A stretch of 32,355 nt of DNA from an uncultured Pseudoxanthomonas sp. (lineage in GTDB: Bacteria > Pseudomonadota > Gammaproteobacteria > Xanthomonadales > Xanthomonadaceae): NCBI RefSeq assembly GCF_946886695.1, contig NZ_CAMPJD010000051.1, forward strand, positions 1 to 32,355, written 5' to 3'. Positions within the stretch are counted from its first letter, which is position 1. Each line of letters starts with the position of its first letter. Below the pieces are notes generated by a model. It did no database searches and was not told the origin of the DNA. It saw nothing but the letters and a program-made list of their open reading frames with translations. Below, in pieces: positions 10,442-17,934 of the stretch. Position numbers and translations under genes: made by a program.

Positions 10442-10467
10442 CGGGCGGGCCGAGCGTGGCCCGCCCG
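10442..10467 (-). terminator. Hairpin terminator after the M2 dipeptidase gene
   Basis: A 10-bp perfect stem CGGGCGGGCC/GGCCCGCCCG with a 6-nt loop lies 11 bp past the stop of the ACE-like gene. On the minus strand it is followed only by TTTCC. It may be a partial terminator that lets some transcription enter the downstream protease gene. Confidence 0.6.
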
Positions 10468-10477
10468 AAGGACGAAC

Positions 10478-12451
10478 TCAGGGCTTGGCCGGTGCCGCTG
10501 CAGTGGCAGGCGCGGCGGCCTGCCAGCCGCAGGTCTGCCCTTCGTTCTGCTGCTTCAGCCAATCCTGCAGCGGGGCGAAGTATTCCAGCACCGCGCCGGC
10601 GTCCATCTTCTCGCCGCCGGTGAGTTCCTTCAGCGTGGACTGCCACGGCTGGCTTGCGCCCTTTTCCAGCATCGCCCAGAACTTCTGGCCCGCCGCCTTG
10701 TTGCCGTAGAAGCTGCAGTTGTACAGCGGGCCCTTGTAACCGGCCGCGTCGCACAGGCCCTTGTAGAACTGGAACTGCAGCACGTGCGAAAGGAAGTAGC
10801 GCGTGTACGGCGTGTTGCCCGGCACATGGTACTTCGCACCCGGATCGAAGAAGTCCTCGCCGCGCGCGGTCGCCGGCGCCACGCCCTGATACTTGGCCTT
10901 CAGTTCCCACCAGGTCTTGTTGTAGTCGGCCGGCTTGATGCTGCCGTCGAACACGCCCCAGCGCCAACGGTCGATCATCAGGCCGAACGGCATGAACGAC
11001 ACCTTCGCCAGCGCCATGCGCATCTGTGCATTGATCAGCGCCTCGTTGGTCTGCTGCTGCGCATCGACCATGCCGATCGACTTCAGGTAGTCCGGCGTCA
11101 TCGCCAGCACCATGGTGTCGCCGATCGCTTCGTGGAAGCCGTCGTGCGCGCCGGTCTGGAACAGCGGCGGCAGCTTGTTGTAGGCCAGGTAGTAATACAC
11201 GTGGCCGAGCTCGTGGTAGATGGTGGTGAAGTCTTCTTCGTTCGGCTTGATGCACATCTTGGTGCGCACGTCGCCGGCCATGTTCATGTCCCAGGCGCTG
11301 GCGTGGCAGACCACGTCGCGGTCCATCGGCTTGATGAACTGGGTCTTGGTCCAATAGCTCTCCGGCAGCTTGGGCATGCCGAGGCTGGTGTAGAACTCCT
11401 GCGCGCGCTCGGTCATCTGCTTGGCGACCTGCAGTTGCGCTTCACGCTCGGCCTGGAACAGCTTGTCGGTGCCCGGGCCGGGGCCAGCCTTGCCGAGCGC
11501 CACCTGATAGTCGGCCTGGTACTGCTTCTCCAGTGCGCCGGTGATGTCCAGGCTGCCGGCGCCCTTGTACGGTTCCAGCACGTCCCACAGATTGCCCCAG
11601 TCCTGCTGCCACATGTTGCCCATCAGGTGCGCCGGCAGCAGGCCGTTGACCTGTCCCTTCTCCACGCCATAAGTGGCCTGCAGTTTGGTGCGGGTGTAGC
11701 AGTGCAGTTGTTCGTACAGCGGCTTGACCTGGCCCCAGAGGCGGTCGGTTTCCGCGGCGATCTCGGCCGGCGTCATGTCGTAGCCGCTGCGCCACATCTC
11801 GCCGGCGTCGGCGAAGCCCATTTCCTTCGAGCCTTCGTTCACCAGTTCGACGAAGCGCGTGTAATCGGTGCGCATCGGCTGCGCGATGGTGTGCCAGCCC
11901 TGCCAGGCGTCGAGCTGGGCGTCATAGTCGCGGCTGCTGCGCAGCACTTCCTCGAGTTCGCCCAGCTGGCGGCACTTCTTGTCGTCGCCTGCTCCGGTGC
12001 AGTAGGTGCCGGCACCGTACGTGCCTTCCATCTTGGTGGCGATCTGGGTCAGCTCGGCCAGCTTGGCCGGGTCCTTCGGTGCAGGCATCGCGGTGGCCAG
12101 CTTCAGCAGCTGGATGGCGCGCGCGGTCTCGGGCGACATCTTCTGGCCTTCGAATTTCTTCGCCTGTTCGATCCAGCTGTTGAGCTGGGTCAGGTAGCGC
12201 TCGTTGCCTTTCGCGGCCAGCAGCTGGCTGTCGTCGTTGATGTAGGTGCTGGACAGCCACTGCGCAGCGGTCAGTTCCGGGTACATCTTCTTGAGCTCGT
12301 CGTTGACCCGCGCGATGAACTGGTCGGCGGTCTCGCCTTTCGGCGCGGCAGGCGTGGCCGTTTCGGTGGCAGGCTCATCCTTCTTGCAGGCAGCGAGCGT
12401 GGCGATGCTCGCGCCGACGGCGAGGGCGAGCAGGAGGTGGCGATGCTTCAC
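10478..12451 (-). CDS. Peptidyl-dipeptidase A-like zinc metallopeptidase (M2, ACE homologue), lipoprotein
   Basis: A 657-residue M2-family protein of the size of one ACE domain. A lipoprotein signal ends in ATLAAC with Cys22, so it is probably anchored in the envelope facing the periplasm. The zinc site is HELGH (413-417), with the third ligand Glu441 in HEAIGD, the spacing seen in mammalian ACE. Also conserved are WQQDWGNLWDVLEPY and FHEAIGDTMVL, and a region around GVFDGSIKPADYNKTWW. It should remove C-terminal dipeptides from oligopeptides. The GTG start at 12451 is chosen because AAGGA lies 6 nt upstream and it opens the signal peptide; the frame upstream to 12775 lacks a signal. The Lys-C-like protease gene follows after 71 bp, suggesting joint peptide breakdown. 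Confidence 0.95.
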   Translation of the reverse strand: MKHRHLLLALAVGASIATLAACKKDEPATETATPAAPKGETADQFIARVNDELKKMYPELTAAQWLSSTYINDDSQLLAAKGNERYLTQLNSWIEQAKKFEGQKMSPETARAIQLLKLATAMPAPKDPAKLAELTQIATKMEGTYGAGTYCTGAGDDKKCRQLGELEEVLRSSRDYDAQLDAWQGWHTIAQPMRTDYTRFVELVNEGSKEMGFADAGEMWRSGYDMTPAEIAAETDRLWGQVKPLYEQLHCYTRTKLQATYGVEKGQVNGLLPAHLMGNMWQQDWGNLWDVLEPYKGAGSLDITGALEKQYQADYQVALGKAGPGPGTDKLFQAEREAQLQVAKQMTERAQEFYTSLGMPKLPESYWTKTQFIKPMDRDVVCHASAWDMNMAGDVRTKMCIKPNEEDFTTIYHELGHVYYYLAYNKLPPLFQTGAHDGFHEAIGDTMVLAMTPDYLKSIGMVDAQQQTNEALINAQMRMALAKVSFMPFGLMIDRWRWGVFDGSIKPADYNKTWWELKAKYQGVAPATARGEDFFDPGAKYHVPGNTPYTRYFLSHVLQFQFYKGLCDAAGYKGPLYNCSFYGNKAAGQKFWAMLEKGASQPWQSTLKELTGGEKMDAGAVLEYFAPLQDWLKQQNEGQTCGWQAAAPATAAAPAKP

Positions 12452-12536
12452 GGGACGTCCTTCAGGGTGCGCGGGCGCAGGAACCGGAAGGGTAGTGAGG
12501 GTGGGGGAGGGGGTGCAAGTGCGGCGCCCATTTCCC

Positions 12537-12656
12537 CTGTAGGAGCGACGTAAGTCGCGACCGCAAGGCGTCGGCGCCCATCTCCCTCTGTAGCCGGATG
12601 CATCGGCTTGCACGTCGCCGGAAGGTGGACGGTCGCGACTTACGTCGCTCCTACAG
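12537..12656. repeat. Second perfect inverted pair of 27-bp REP-like elements
   Basis: The left arm 12537-12563 starts CTGTAGGAGCGACGTAAGTC. The right arm 12630-12656 is its exact reverse complement, 66 bp away. The arms differ from those at 8000-8147 in the hairpin loop (GTAA rather than GTCA), and both arms of each pair share the same variant. The pair lies upstream of the ACE-like gene and just past the stop of the HEACH protein gene, so the ACE promoter must lie in or beside it. Confidence 0.8.
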
Positions 12657-12668
12657 AGACACCCAGCC

Positions 12669-13154
12669 TCAGCGGTGCGGCAGACCACGTTCCCGCAGGA
12701 ACGTCCGGGCATCCTCGGCATCCTGCTCGAACCACGCCTGCGTCGATCCGAGCCGATAGGTGTAGCCCCACGCATCCATGTCGGCCATCAGCCGTCCACG
12801 CCCCACGCCCGGCAACTGGTCGGCCAGGATGATCTGCAGGCAGCAGGTGGCGTCTTCCTCGATCACCGAGTCGGTGGCATCGGTATGCACCAGCGCCCGC
12901 CGCTCGGGCGGAAGCACGATCAGGTGGCAGGCTTCGTGCAGCATCGAATGCACGGGCGTGTCACCACGCACATAGACGTTGTGGGCGATGACGCCGGCCT
13001 CGGGCTCGCCCCAGAAGCTGCCGGGGATCGGTGCGCCATCGTCGACACGATGCAGACGCAGTCCGTAATGCGAGAGCAGGGCATCGGCCGCGGCGAAAGC
13101 CAGCGAAGCCACCCGCATCACCTCGGGTTCGGCGGTGTCTGTACCGACATCCAT
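12669..13154 (-). CDS. Hypothetical protein with HExxH-like motif, downstream of minE
   Basis: A 161-residue protein with no signal peptide. It contains MLHEACHLIV, giving His73-Glu74-x-x-His77, the signature of zincin metallopeptidases. An acidic IEEDATCC segment (99-105) follows about 22 residues later and could supply a third ligand. Trp-rich C-terminal sequence (DAWGYTYRLGSTQAWFEQD) follows. No named family is recognised. It starts 42 bp after minE on the same strand and may be cotranscribed with the Min genes. The ribosome site is weak, and the internal ATG at residue 13 is an alternative start. Peptidase activity is inference from the motif only. Confidence 0.75.
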   Translation of the reverse strand: MDVGTDTAEPEVMRVASLAFAAADALLSHYGLRLHRVDDGAPIPGSFWGEPEAGVIAHNVYVRGDTPVHSMLHEACHLIVLPPERRALVHTDATDSVIEEDATCCLQIILADQLPGVGRGRLMADMDAWGYTYRLGSTQAWFEQDAEDARTFLRERGLPHR

Positions 13155-13196
13155 GGTCGAATCAAGCGAGGGCAGAGCAGAGCCCCGCCCCGGCGG

Positions 13197-13451
13197 TCAG
13201 GCGCTGCCTTCCTGCAGCGACACCGAGATGTCGAGCACGTCGTGCTCGCCTTCCTTGATCAGCTTCACGTTGACCGCTTCAGCATCGACATTCACGTACT
13301 TCTTGATCACTTCGAGCAGCTCGCGCTGCAGCATCGGCAGGTAATCGGGTGCGCCGCGGGTGGTGCGCTCCTGCGCGACGATGATCCGCAGTCGATCCTT
13401 GGCGATGGACGCGGTTTCTTTCTTCGGCTTGAGGAAATCGAACATGCCCAT
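13197..13451 (-). CDS. minE: Cell division topological specificity factor MinE
   Basis: An 84-residue MinE of standard length. The N-terminal [20 protein letters not shown] provides the membrane-targeting helix. The anti-MinCD contact segment [20 protein letters not shown] follows, then the dimeric topological-specificity domain ([20 protein letters not shown]). MinE stimulates the MinD ATPase at the membrane, drives pole-to-pole oscillation and keeps midcell free of MinC. It starts 2 bp after the minD stop, indicating translational coupling. Confidence 0.97.
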   Translation of the reverse strand: MGMFDFLKPKKETASIAKDRLRIIVAQERTTRGAPDYLPMLQRELLEVIKKYVNVDAEAVNVKLIKEGEHDVLDISVSLQEGSA

Positions 13452-13453
13452 GC

Positions 13454-14263
13454 TCAGGCTCCGAACAGCTTGCTGAAGAAGCCTTTCTTTTCGACGGTGG
13501 TGAAGCGCAGCGGACGGTCTTCGCCCAGCAGCCTGCCCACGGCATCGTCGTACGCCTGGCCTGCGGGCGACTCCAGCTCCAGGATCACCGGCTCGCCCTT
13601 GTTGGACGCATTGAGCACGTCGCCGGATTCCGGGATCACGCCCAGCGTCTTGAGGCCCAGCACCTCTTCCACGTCCTTGATGCTCAGCATTTCGCCGCCT
13701 TCCACGCGCGACGGGCTGTAGCGGGTGAGCAGCAGGTGCGGCTTCAGCGTCTCGCCGTTCTCGGCCTTGCGGGTCTTGGAATCCAGCAGCCCGAGGATGC
13801 GGTCGGAGTCACGCACGGAGGACACTTCCGGGTTGACCACCACGATGGCCTGGTCGGCGAAGTACATCGCCAGGAACGCGCCCTTCTCGATGCCGGCCGG
13901 CGAGTCGCACACGACGTAGTCGAAACCGTCGTCGGACAGGTCCTTCAGCACCTTCTCCACGCCTTCCTTGGTCAGCGCATCCTTGTCGCGGGTCTGCGAG
14001 GCGGCCAGCACGTACAGCGTGTCGAAGCGCTTGTCCTTGATCAGGGCCTGCTTCAGGGTGGCTTCGCCCTGGGTGACGTTGACGAAGTCGTACACGACGC
14101 GGCGTTCGCAGCCCATGATGAGGTCGAGGTTGCGCAGGCCGACGTCGAAGTCGATGACCGCGACCTTCTTGCCGCGACGCGCGAGGCCGCAGGCGATGCT
14201 GGCGCTGGTGGTGGTCTTGCCCACGCCGCCCTTGCCGGACGTGACTACGATGATTTCAGCCAA
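13454..14263 (-). CDS. minD: Septum site-determining ATPase MinD
   Basis: A 269-residue ParA/MinD-family ATPase. It has the deviant Walker A KGGVGKT (residues 11-17, signature Lys11 and Lys16), the switch region [14 protein letters not shown], and CDSPAGIE as Walker B. It ends in an amphipathic membrane-targeting helix ([11 protein letters not shown]). ATP-bound dimers sit on the inner membrane and recruit MinC and MinE. The length matches E. coli MinD. It lies 45 bp after minC in the same operon. Confidence 0.98.
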   Translation of the reverse strand: MAEIIVVTSGKGGVGKTTTSASIACGLARRGKKVAVIDFDVGLRNLDLIMGCERRVVYDFVNVTQGEATLKQALIKDKRFDTLYVLAASQTRDKDALTKEGVEKVLKDLSDDGFDYVVCDSPAGIEKGAFLAMYFADQAIVVVNPEVSSVRDSDRILGLLDSKTRKAENGETLKPHLLLTRYSPSRVEGGEMLSIKDVEEVLGLKTLGVIPESGDVLNASNKGEPVILELESPAGQAYDDAVGRLLGEDRPLRFTTVEKKGFFSKLFGA

Positions 14264-14308
14264 CGGTGTTCTCCTTGGTCGTTCTTCTATTCGGGGTAAC
14301 GCCGCGCA

Positions 14309-15097
14309 TCATTCCTGCGCGACGATCTTCAGTTGGTCCTGGTCCAGCCAGATCTGCACGGCCTTGCCGCGCAGTTCCTTGGGTACTTCCTCCATCACCT
14401 TGTAGTGACCGGCGACGGCGACCAGCTCGGCATGGAACTCGCGGCAGAAAATGCGCGCATCGGCATTGCCGCGTGCGCCGGCGAGGGCGCGGCCGCGGAG
14501 CGCGCCGTAGATGTGGATGGAGCCATCGGAGATGACTTCGGCACCGGCACCCACGGTGCTGAGCACGGTCAGGTCGCGGTTCTCGGCATACAACTGCTGA
14601 CCGGAACGCACGGGGGTCTTCTGGACCAGGCCGGGTTTGGTGTCCGCCGCCTTGGACGCGGCGGGCACCGCTGCCGCTCTGGCAGGAGCGGCCTCAGCTG
14701 CGACCGGGCGGGCGGGGGGAGCGGCCGGGGCTGAAGCGCCTGCTGCAGGTTCGTACTGGGCGCGGAACTTGGCCAGCAGGGGCAGGCCAAGCTGTTCGGA
14801 GAGGTTTTCGGTTTCACGCGTGCCATAGGCCAGCGCTACCGGGAGGACGCCGGCACCACGCAGGCCGTCGATCAATGCACGTGCGGTTGCTTCGTCCGGC
14901 AGCCGGGTCAGGCCGCCGAAGTCGACGATCACGGCCGCACGGCCGAACAGCTTGGGCGCGCGCTCCACGCGCTCGCGCATCTCGCGGATCAACTGGTCGA
15001 CATCGAGGGTGCGGATGCGGAGGTTGGCGATGCCGACCTGGCCGATCTTCAGTTCGCCGGCCTGTTCGTAGTCCATGGAGGCTCGCGTCACGCTCAT
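14309..15097 (-). CDS. minC: Septum site-determining protein MinC
   Basis: A 262-residue FtsZ-polymerisation inhibitor. The N-terminal domain (about 10-116) contains ELKIGQVGIANLRIRTLDV and APKLFGRAAVIVDFGGL. A long Ala/Pro linker (about 117-153) leads to the C-terminal beta-helix that binds MinD (VRSGQQLYAENRDLTVLSTV, then GSIHIYGALRGRALAGARG). The ATG at 15097 overlaps the stop of the acetyltransferase gene as ATGA. This favours it over the ATG at 15076, since neither has a strong ribosome site. Part of the linker is encoded by a REP-like sequence (14681-14707). Confidence 0.95.
   Translation of the reverse strand: MSVTRASMDYEQAGELKIGQVGIANLRIRTLDVDQLIREMRERVERAPKLFGRAAVIVDFGGLTRLPDEATARALIDGLRGAGVLPVALAYGTRETENLSEQLGLPLLAKFRAQYEPAAGASAPAAPPARPVAAEAAPARAAAVPAASKAADTKPGLVQKTPVRSGQQLYAENRDLTVLSTVGAGAEVISDGSIHIYGALRGRALAGARGNADARIFCREFHAELVAVAGHYKVMEEVPKELRGKAVQIWLDQDQLKIVAQE
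14681..14707. repeat. REP-like sequence inside the minC linker coding region
   Basis: Read on the plus strand, GGCAGGAGCGGCCTCAGCTG and the following CGACCGG match the intergenic 27-bp REP-like element at 20 of 27 positions by eye. The hairpin (GCGGC-CTCA-GCTGC) is kept with one G-T wobble. On the minus strand it encodes about RPVAAEAAPA of the MinC Ala/Pro linker. Insertion and domestication is an inference; chance similarity in GC-rich Ala codons is the alternative. Confidence 0.4.
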
Positions 15098-15690
15098 GTA
15101 CCCGTCGGCCGTTGCGCGCTGGCGTCGGCCAGCAGGCGGGTGCGGGCCCACGGGACATCAGGGAGGGCGTCGCCGTATGTGTCGCGCACCCACGGGTAAC
15201 TGCACAGCTCCTTCATCAGCATGCTGGCGCGAACATCAGCCTCGGCCATGACGTTCTGGCCCACTTCGCGGAAACCGAAGCTGCCGTGGAAGAGCAGGGC
15301 CGGGTCGGCGCCGTGGTCGAGGAAGACTTCGCAGGCCAGTTGCGGATAGCGCAGCTCGGCGAAGCTCTGCACGTCGGCGTAGAACGCGCGGCCCACGCCA
15401 CCGCCGCGGCGGCGGCTGGCCACCACGATGCGGTCGATGTAGAAGAACTGCGGGTAGCGCTCACGGAACCAGGCGAAGTTGCTGCTGTCATGGCCGGCGT
15501 CCGAGCCGAAGCCGACCAGGAAACCGGCGAGGTTGCCGTCGCGTTCTGCGACGCGGAAGTACTCGGCCTGTTCGTAGAAGCGGCGGACCTTGGCCGAATC
15601 CAGCGGCAGGATCGCCAGTCCGGCATTGTTGTTGAGGGCTAGGACGGAATCCAGCTCGTGCTCGCGCACGTCGCGGATGACAATCGACAT
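15094..15690 (-). CDS. GNAT-family N-acetyltransferase, first gene of the min operon
   Basis: A 198-residue acetyltransferase with a GNAT acetyl-CoA-binding core: motif A around FFYIDRIVVASRRRGGGVGR, followed by AFYADVQSFAELRYPQLACE, and the later FHGSFGFREVGQNVM. The substrate is unknown. The start at 15690 has GGAG 7 nt upstream. The frame is open further but crosses the divergent histidine kinase region. Its stop overlaps the minC start (ATGA), so its translation is coupled to minC. This gives a link between an acetyltransferase and division-site control whose meaning is not known. Confidence 0.85.
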   Translation of the reverse strand: MSIVIRDVREHELDSVLALNNNAGLAILPLDSAKVRRFYEQAEYFRVAERDGNLAGFLVGFGSDAGHDSSNFAWFRERYPQFFYIDRIVVASRRRGGGVGRAFYADVQSFAELRYPQLACEVFLDHGADPALLFHGSFGFREVGQNVMAEADVRASMLMKELCSYPWVRDTYGDALPDVPWARTRLLADASAQRPTGT

Positions 15691-15870
15691 TACCTGACTC
15701 CGAACGGGTCTTGCAGGGTGGCGCACGGCCAAGCGGGGATTATCGCATGGTGCCGCAGCGACGGGCGAGGCGGCGGGTGAGCGGGGGATGAACCCGGCCT
15801 TCCCCCGTTCCAACGCGGGCATGACTTTAGTTGGGACATGGCCGCGCACGATTCCGCCTAAGATGCCCGG

Positions 15871-17112
15871 ATGTTGGGACGACTCAGCCATACCCGCCTG
15901 CTGCGCGCCGCCGGGCTCTACACGTGGGCCCTGGTGGGGATCCCCATCATCCTGAATGTGTGGGTGCTGCCGCCGTCCAGCGGAACGGACGAGCAGGGCG
16001 TGAACCTGCCGCTGACCGCGTTGTGTTACTTCACCTTTGGCGTCGTGTACTGGCTGGCGACGCGCGCGCTGGATGGCCGCCGGGATGGCGTGCCGGTGGC
16101 ATGGAACGTGCCGTTGGCCATGGTGCTGACGGCAACCGCGATCGGGGTGGGGTTCTACACCCAGACCGGGCTGGGAGCCGTGCTGCTGCTGATCATGGCC
16201 GGCGTACTGCCCTGGCTGCTGGAACTGCGCTTCGCGGTGGCCTGGCTGCTGGCCGCGCACGTTCTGCTGGTGCCGTCGTTCATGGCGCGCGACGATTTCA
16301 ATTTCTGGGAGGCCCTGTTCCAGTCGATGTTCTATGTGGGGTTTTCGGCCTTCGTGCTGATCACCACCTATGTGGCGCGCCAACAGGCCCAGGCGCGCGA
16401 AGAGCAGCGCCGGCTCAATGCGGAGTTGCGTGCCACGCGGGTGCTGCTGGCGGAAAGCGCCCGCGTCAACGAGCGCACCCGCATTTCCCGCGAACTGCAC
16501 GACCTGCTCGGGCACCACCTGACCGCGCTGAGCCTGAATCTGGAGGTGGCCGGCCACATGACCGAGGGGCGCGCGCAAGAGCATGTGCGCCAGGCGCACA
16601 CGCTGGCACGCCTGCTGTTGACAGATGTGCGCGAGGCGGTCAGCCAGCTGCGCGACAGCGGCGCCATCGACCTGGGGGCAGCGCTGGTCCCGCTGGCCGA
16701 AAAGGTCCCTTCATTGGCCATCCATATGGACATCGAGGAGCCCCTGACCCTCGAAGATCCGCACCGCGCCCATGTGTTGCTGCGGTGCACCCAGGAGATC
16801 ATCACCAATGCCGTGCGCCACGCCGACGCCCGCAACCTGTGGCTGCATTGTCGGCGCGATGGGGCCAGGATACTGATCGACGCCCGCGATGACGGTGCCG
16901 GCAGTGGGCAGGTGGTCGCCGGCAACGGTCTGACCGGCATGTGCGAGCGCCTTTCGCAGTACGGTGGCGACCTGCGCATCGAGACACAGCCTGGGCGCGG
17001 CTTCTGCCTGCACATCGCGTTGCCCGTCAACGAGGCCATCCCCGGCCTCGCACCCCACCCCCTTCCCCAACCCGAACCCACACCCGAGCTCAGCTCCGGA
17101 GGAACCCCGTGA
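15871..17112 (+). CDS. Two-component sensor histidine kinase (NarL/DesK type, HisKA_3)
   Basis: A 413-residue inner-membrane kinase. About five or six hydrophobic segments fill residues 15-168 with no large periplasmic domain, as in membrane-state sensors such as DesK. The dimerisation and phosphoacceptor motif is RISRELHDLLGHHLTAL with His210. The ATPase domain has Asn313 in EIITNAVRHADA, the G1 box DDGAGSG (340-346) and GNGLTGM (351-357). A short Pro-rich tail ends the protein. The stop overlaps the GTG of the response regulator, so the two form one translation-coupled unit. The signal is unknown. Confidence 0.93.
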   Translation: MLGRLSHTRLLRAAGLYTWALVGIPIILNVWVLPPSSGTDEQGVNLPLTALCYFTFGVVYWLATRALDGRRDGVPVAWNVPLAMVLTATAIGVGFYTQTGLGAVLLLIMAGVLPWLLELRFAVAWLLAAHVLLVPSFMARDDFNFWEALFQSMFYVGFSAFVLITTYVARQQAQAREEQRRLNAELRATRVLLAESARVNERTRISRELHDLLGHHLTALSLNLEVAGHMTEGRAQEHVRQAHTLARLLLTDVREAVSQLRDSGAIDLGAALVPLAEKVPSLAIHMDIEEPLTLEDPHRAHVLLRCTQEIITNAVRHADARNLWLHCRRDGARILIDARDDGAGSGQVVAGNGLTGMCERLSQYGGDLRIETQPGRGFCLHIALPVNEAIPGLAPHPLPQPEPTPELSSGGTP

Positions 17113-17750
17113 TCCGTGTCTGTCTGGTCGACGACCAAACCCTGGTGCGCCAGGGCATCCGTTCCCTGCTGGCGCTGGACGACGGCATCGAGGTGGTGGC
17201 CGAGGCCGCAGACGGCAAACAGGCCGTCGACCTGGTGCCCCAGGTCAACCCCGACGTGGTGCTGATGGACATGCGCATGCCGGTGATGTCGGGTCTGGAG
17301 GCGCTGCAGGCGCTGGCCAGGACGGGCCAGCTTCCCCCCACCATCATCCTGACCACGTTCGACGACGACCAGCTCGTCCTTGCCGGGCTGAAGGCGGGCG
17401 CCAAGGGCTACCTGCTGAAGGACGTGTCGCTGGAGCAACTGGTCGGCGCCATCCGCACCGTGGCCGGCGGTGGCTCGCTGGTGCAGCCGGCCGTCACCCA
17501 GCGCCTGCTGTCCGGCCTGGAGCACATGCGCAACGAGTTCGTCAGCCTGGACCGTCCGGACCCGTTGACGGACCGCGAAACCGAGATCCTGCGGCTGATG
17601 GCCAGCGGCTTCTCCAACAAGGAGATCGCCAACTCGCTGGGCGTGGCCGAGGGGACCATCAAGAACCACGTCTCCAACATCCTCTCCAAGCTGGGCGTGC
17701 GCGACCGCACGCGGGCGGTGCTCAAGGCGTTCGAACTGCAGTTGGTCTGA
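17109..17750 (+). CDS. LuxR/NarL-family response regulator, GTG start
   Basis: A 213-residue regulator. The receiver domain (1-115) has the acidic pair Asp8-Asp9, phospho-acceptor Asp54 in LMDMRMP, Thr82/Thr83 and Lys104 in YLLKDVS. The C-terminal LuxR-type HTH (about 152-205) has LTDRETEILRLMASGFSNKE and TIKNHVSNILSKLGV. The GTG at 17109 is chosen because GGAGGA precedes it by 7 nt and the receiver begins immediately (IRVCLVDDQ). GTGA overlaps the kinase stop. It is the partner of the upstream kinase; its targets are unknown. Confidence 0.95.
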   Translation: MIRVCLVDDQTLVRQGIRSLLALDDGIEVVAEAADGKQAVDLVPQVNPDVVLMDMRMPVMSGLEALQALARTGQLPPTIILTTFDDDQLVLAGLKAGAKGYLLKDVSLEQLVGAIRTVAGGGSLVQPAVTQRLLSGLEHMRNEFVSLDRPDPLTDRETEILRLMASGFSNKEIANSLGVAEGTIKNHVSNILSKLGVRDRTRAVLKAFELQLV

Positions 17751-17934
17751 GGCCCGCGGCAGGGTCTTTTGCTGCAGCGCACAGGTGCGCCAAGGCTCCC
17801 GAGGCCCCTTTCCATACGCCCCGGAATAGGGCGGCCAACCGGTGTCAGGTGGGCTGCCCGAAGGCTGCCAACCCTGCTAGGATGCGCGTTGCATTTTTTT
17901 CACGGCCGAGGCACCGGCCCCCGGAGACTCCTGA

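Noticed and set aside
10407..11354. Upstream extension of the Lys-C-like protease frame to 851 codons
   Set aside because: The extension overlaps the dipeptidase gene in a different frame. The GTG at 10406 has a GGAGG site and opens the signal peptide.
10355..12553. 732-codon plus-strand open frame opposite the M2 dipeptidase
   Set aside because: It is a shadow of the real gene with no start signal and no recognisable domain. The HELGH-bearing strand is clearly the coding one.
15830..15870. CATG-N13-CATG near 15824-15844 as an operator for the kinase/regulator pair
   Set aside because: Only four bases in each arm match and the site is not placed against a clear promoter, so it cannot be told from chance.
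15691..16599. Upstream extension of the GNAT frame to 501 codons
   Set aside because: It crosses the intergenic region and the antisense of the histidine kinase. The ATG at 15690 with GGAG starts the domain.
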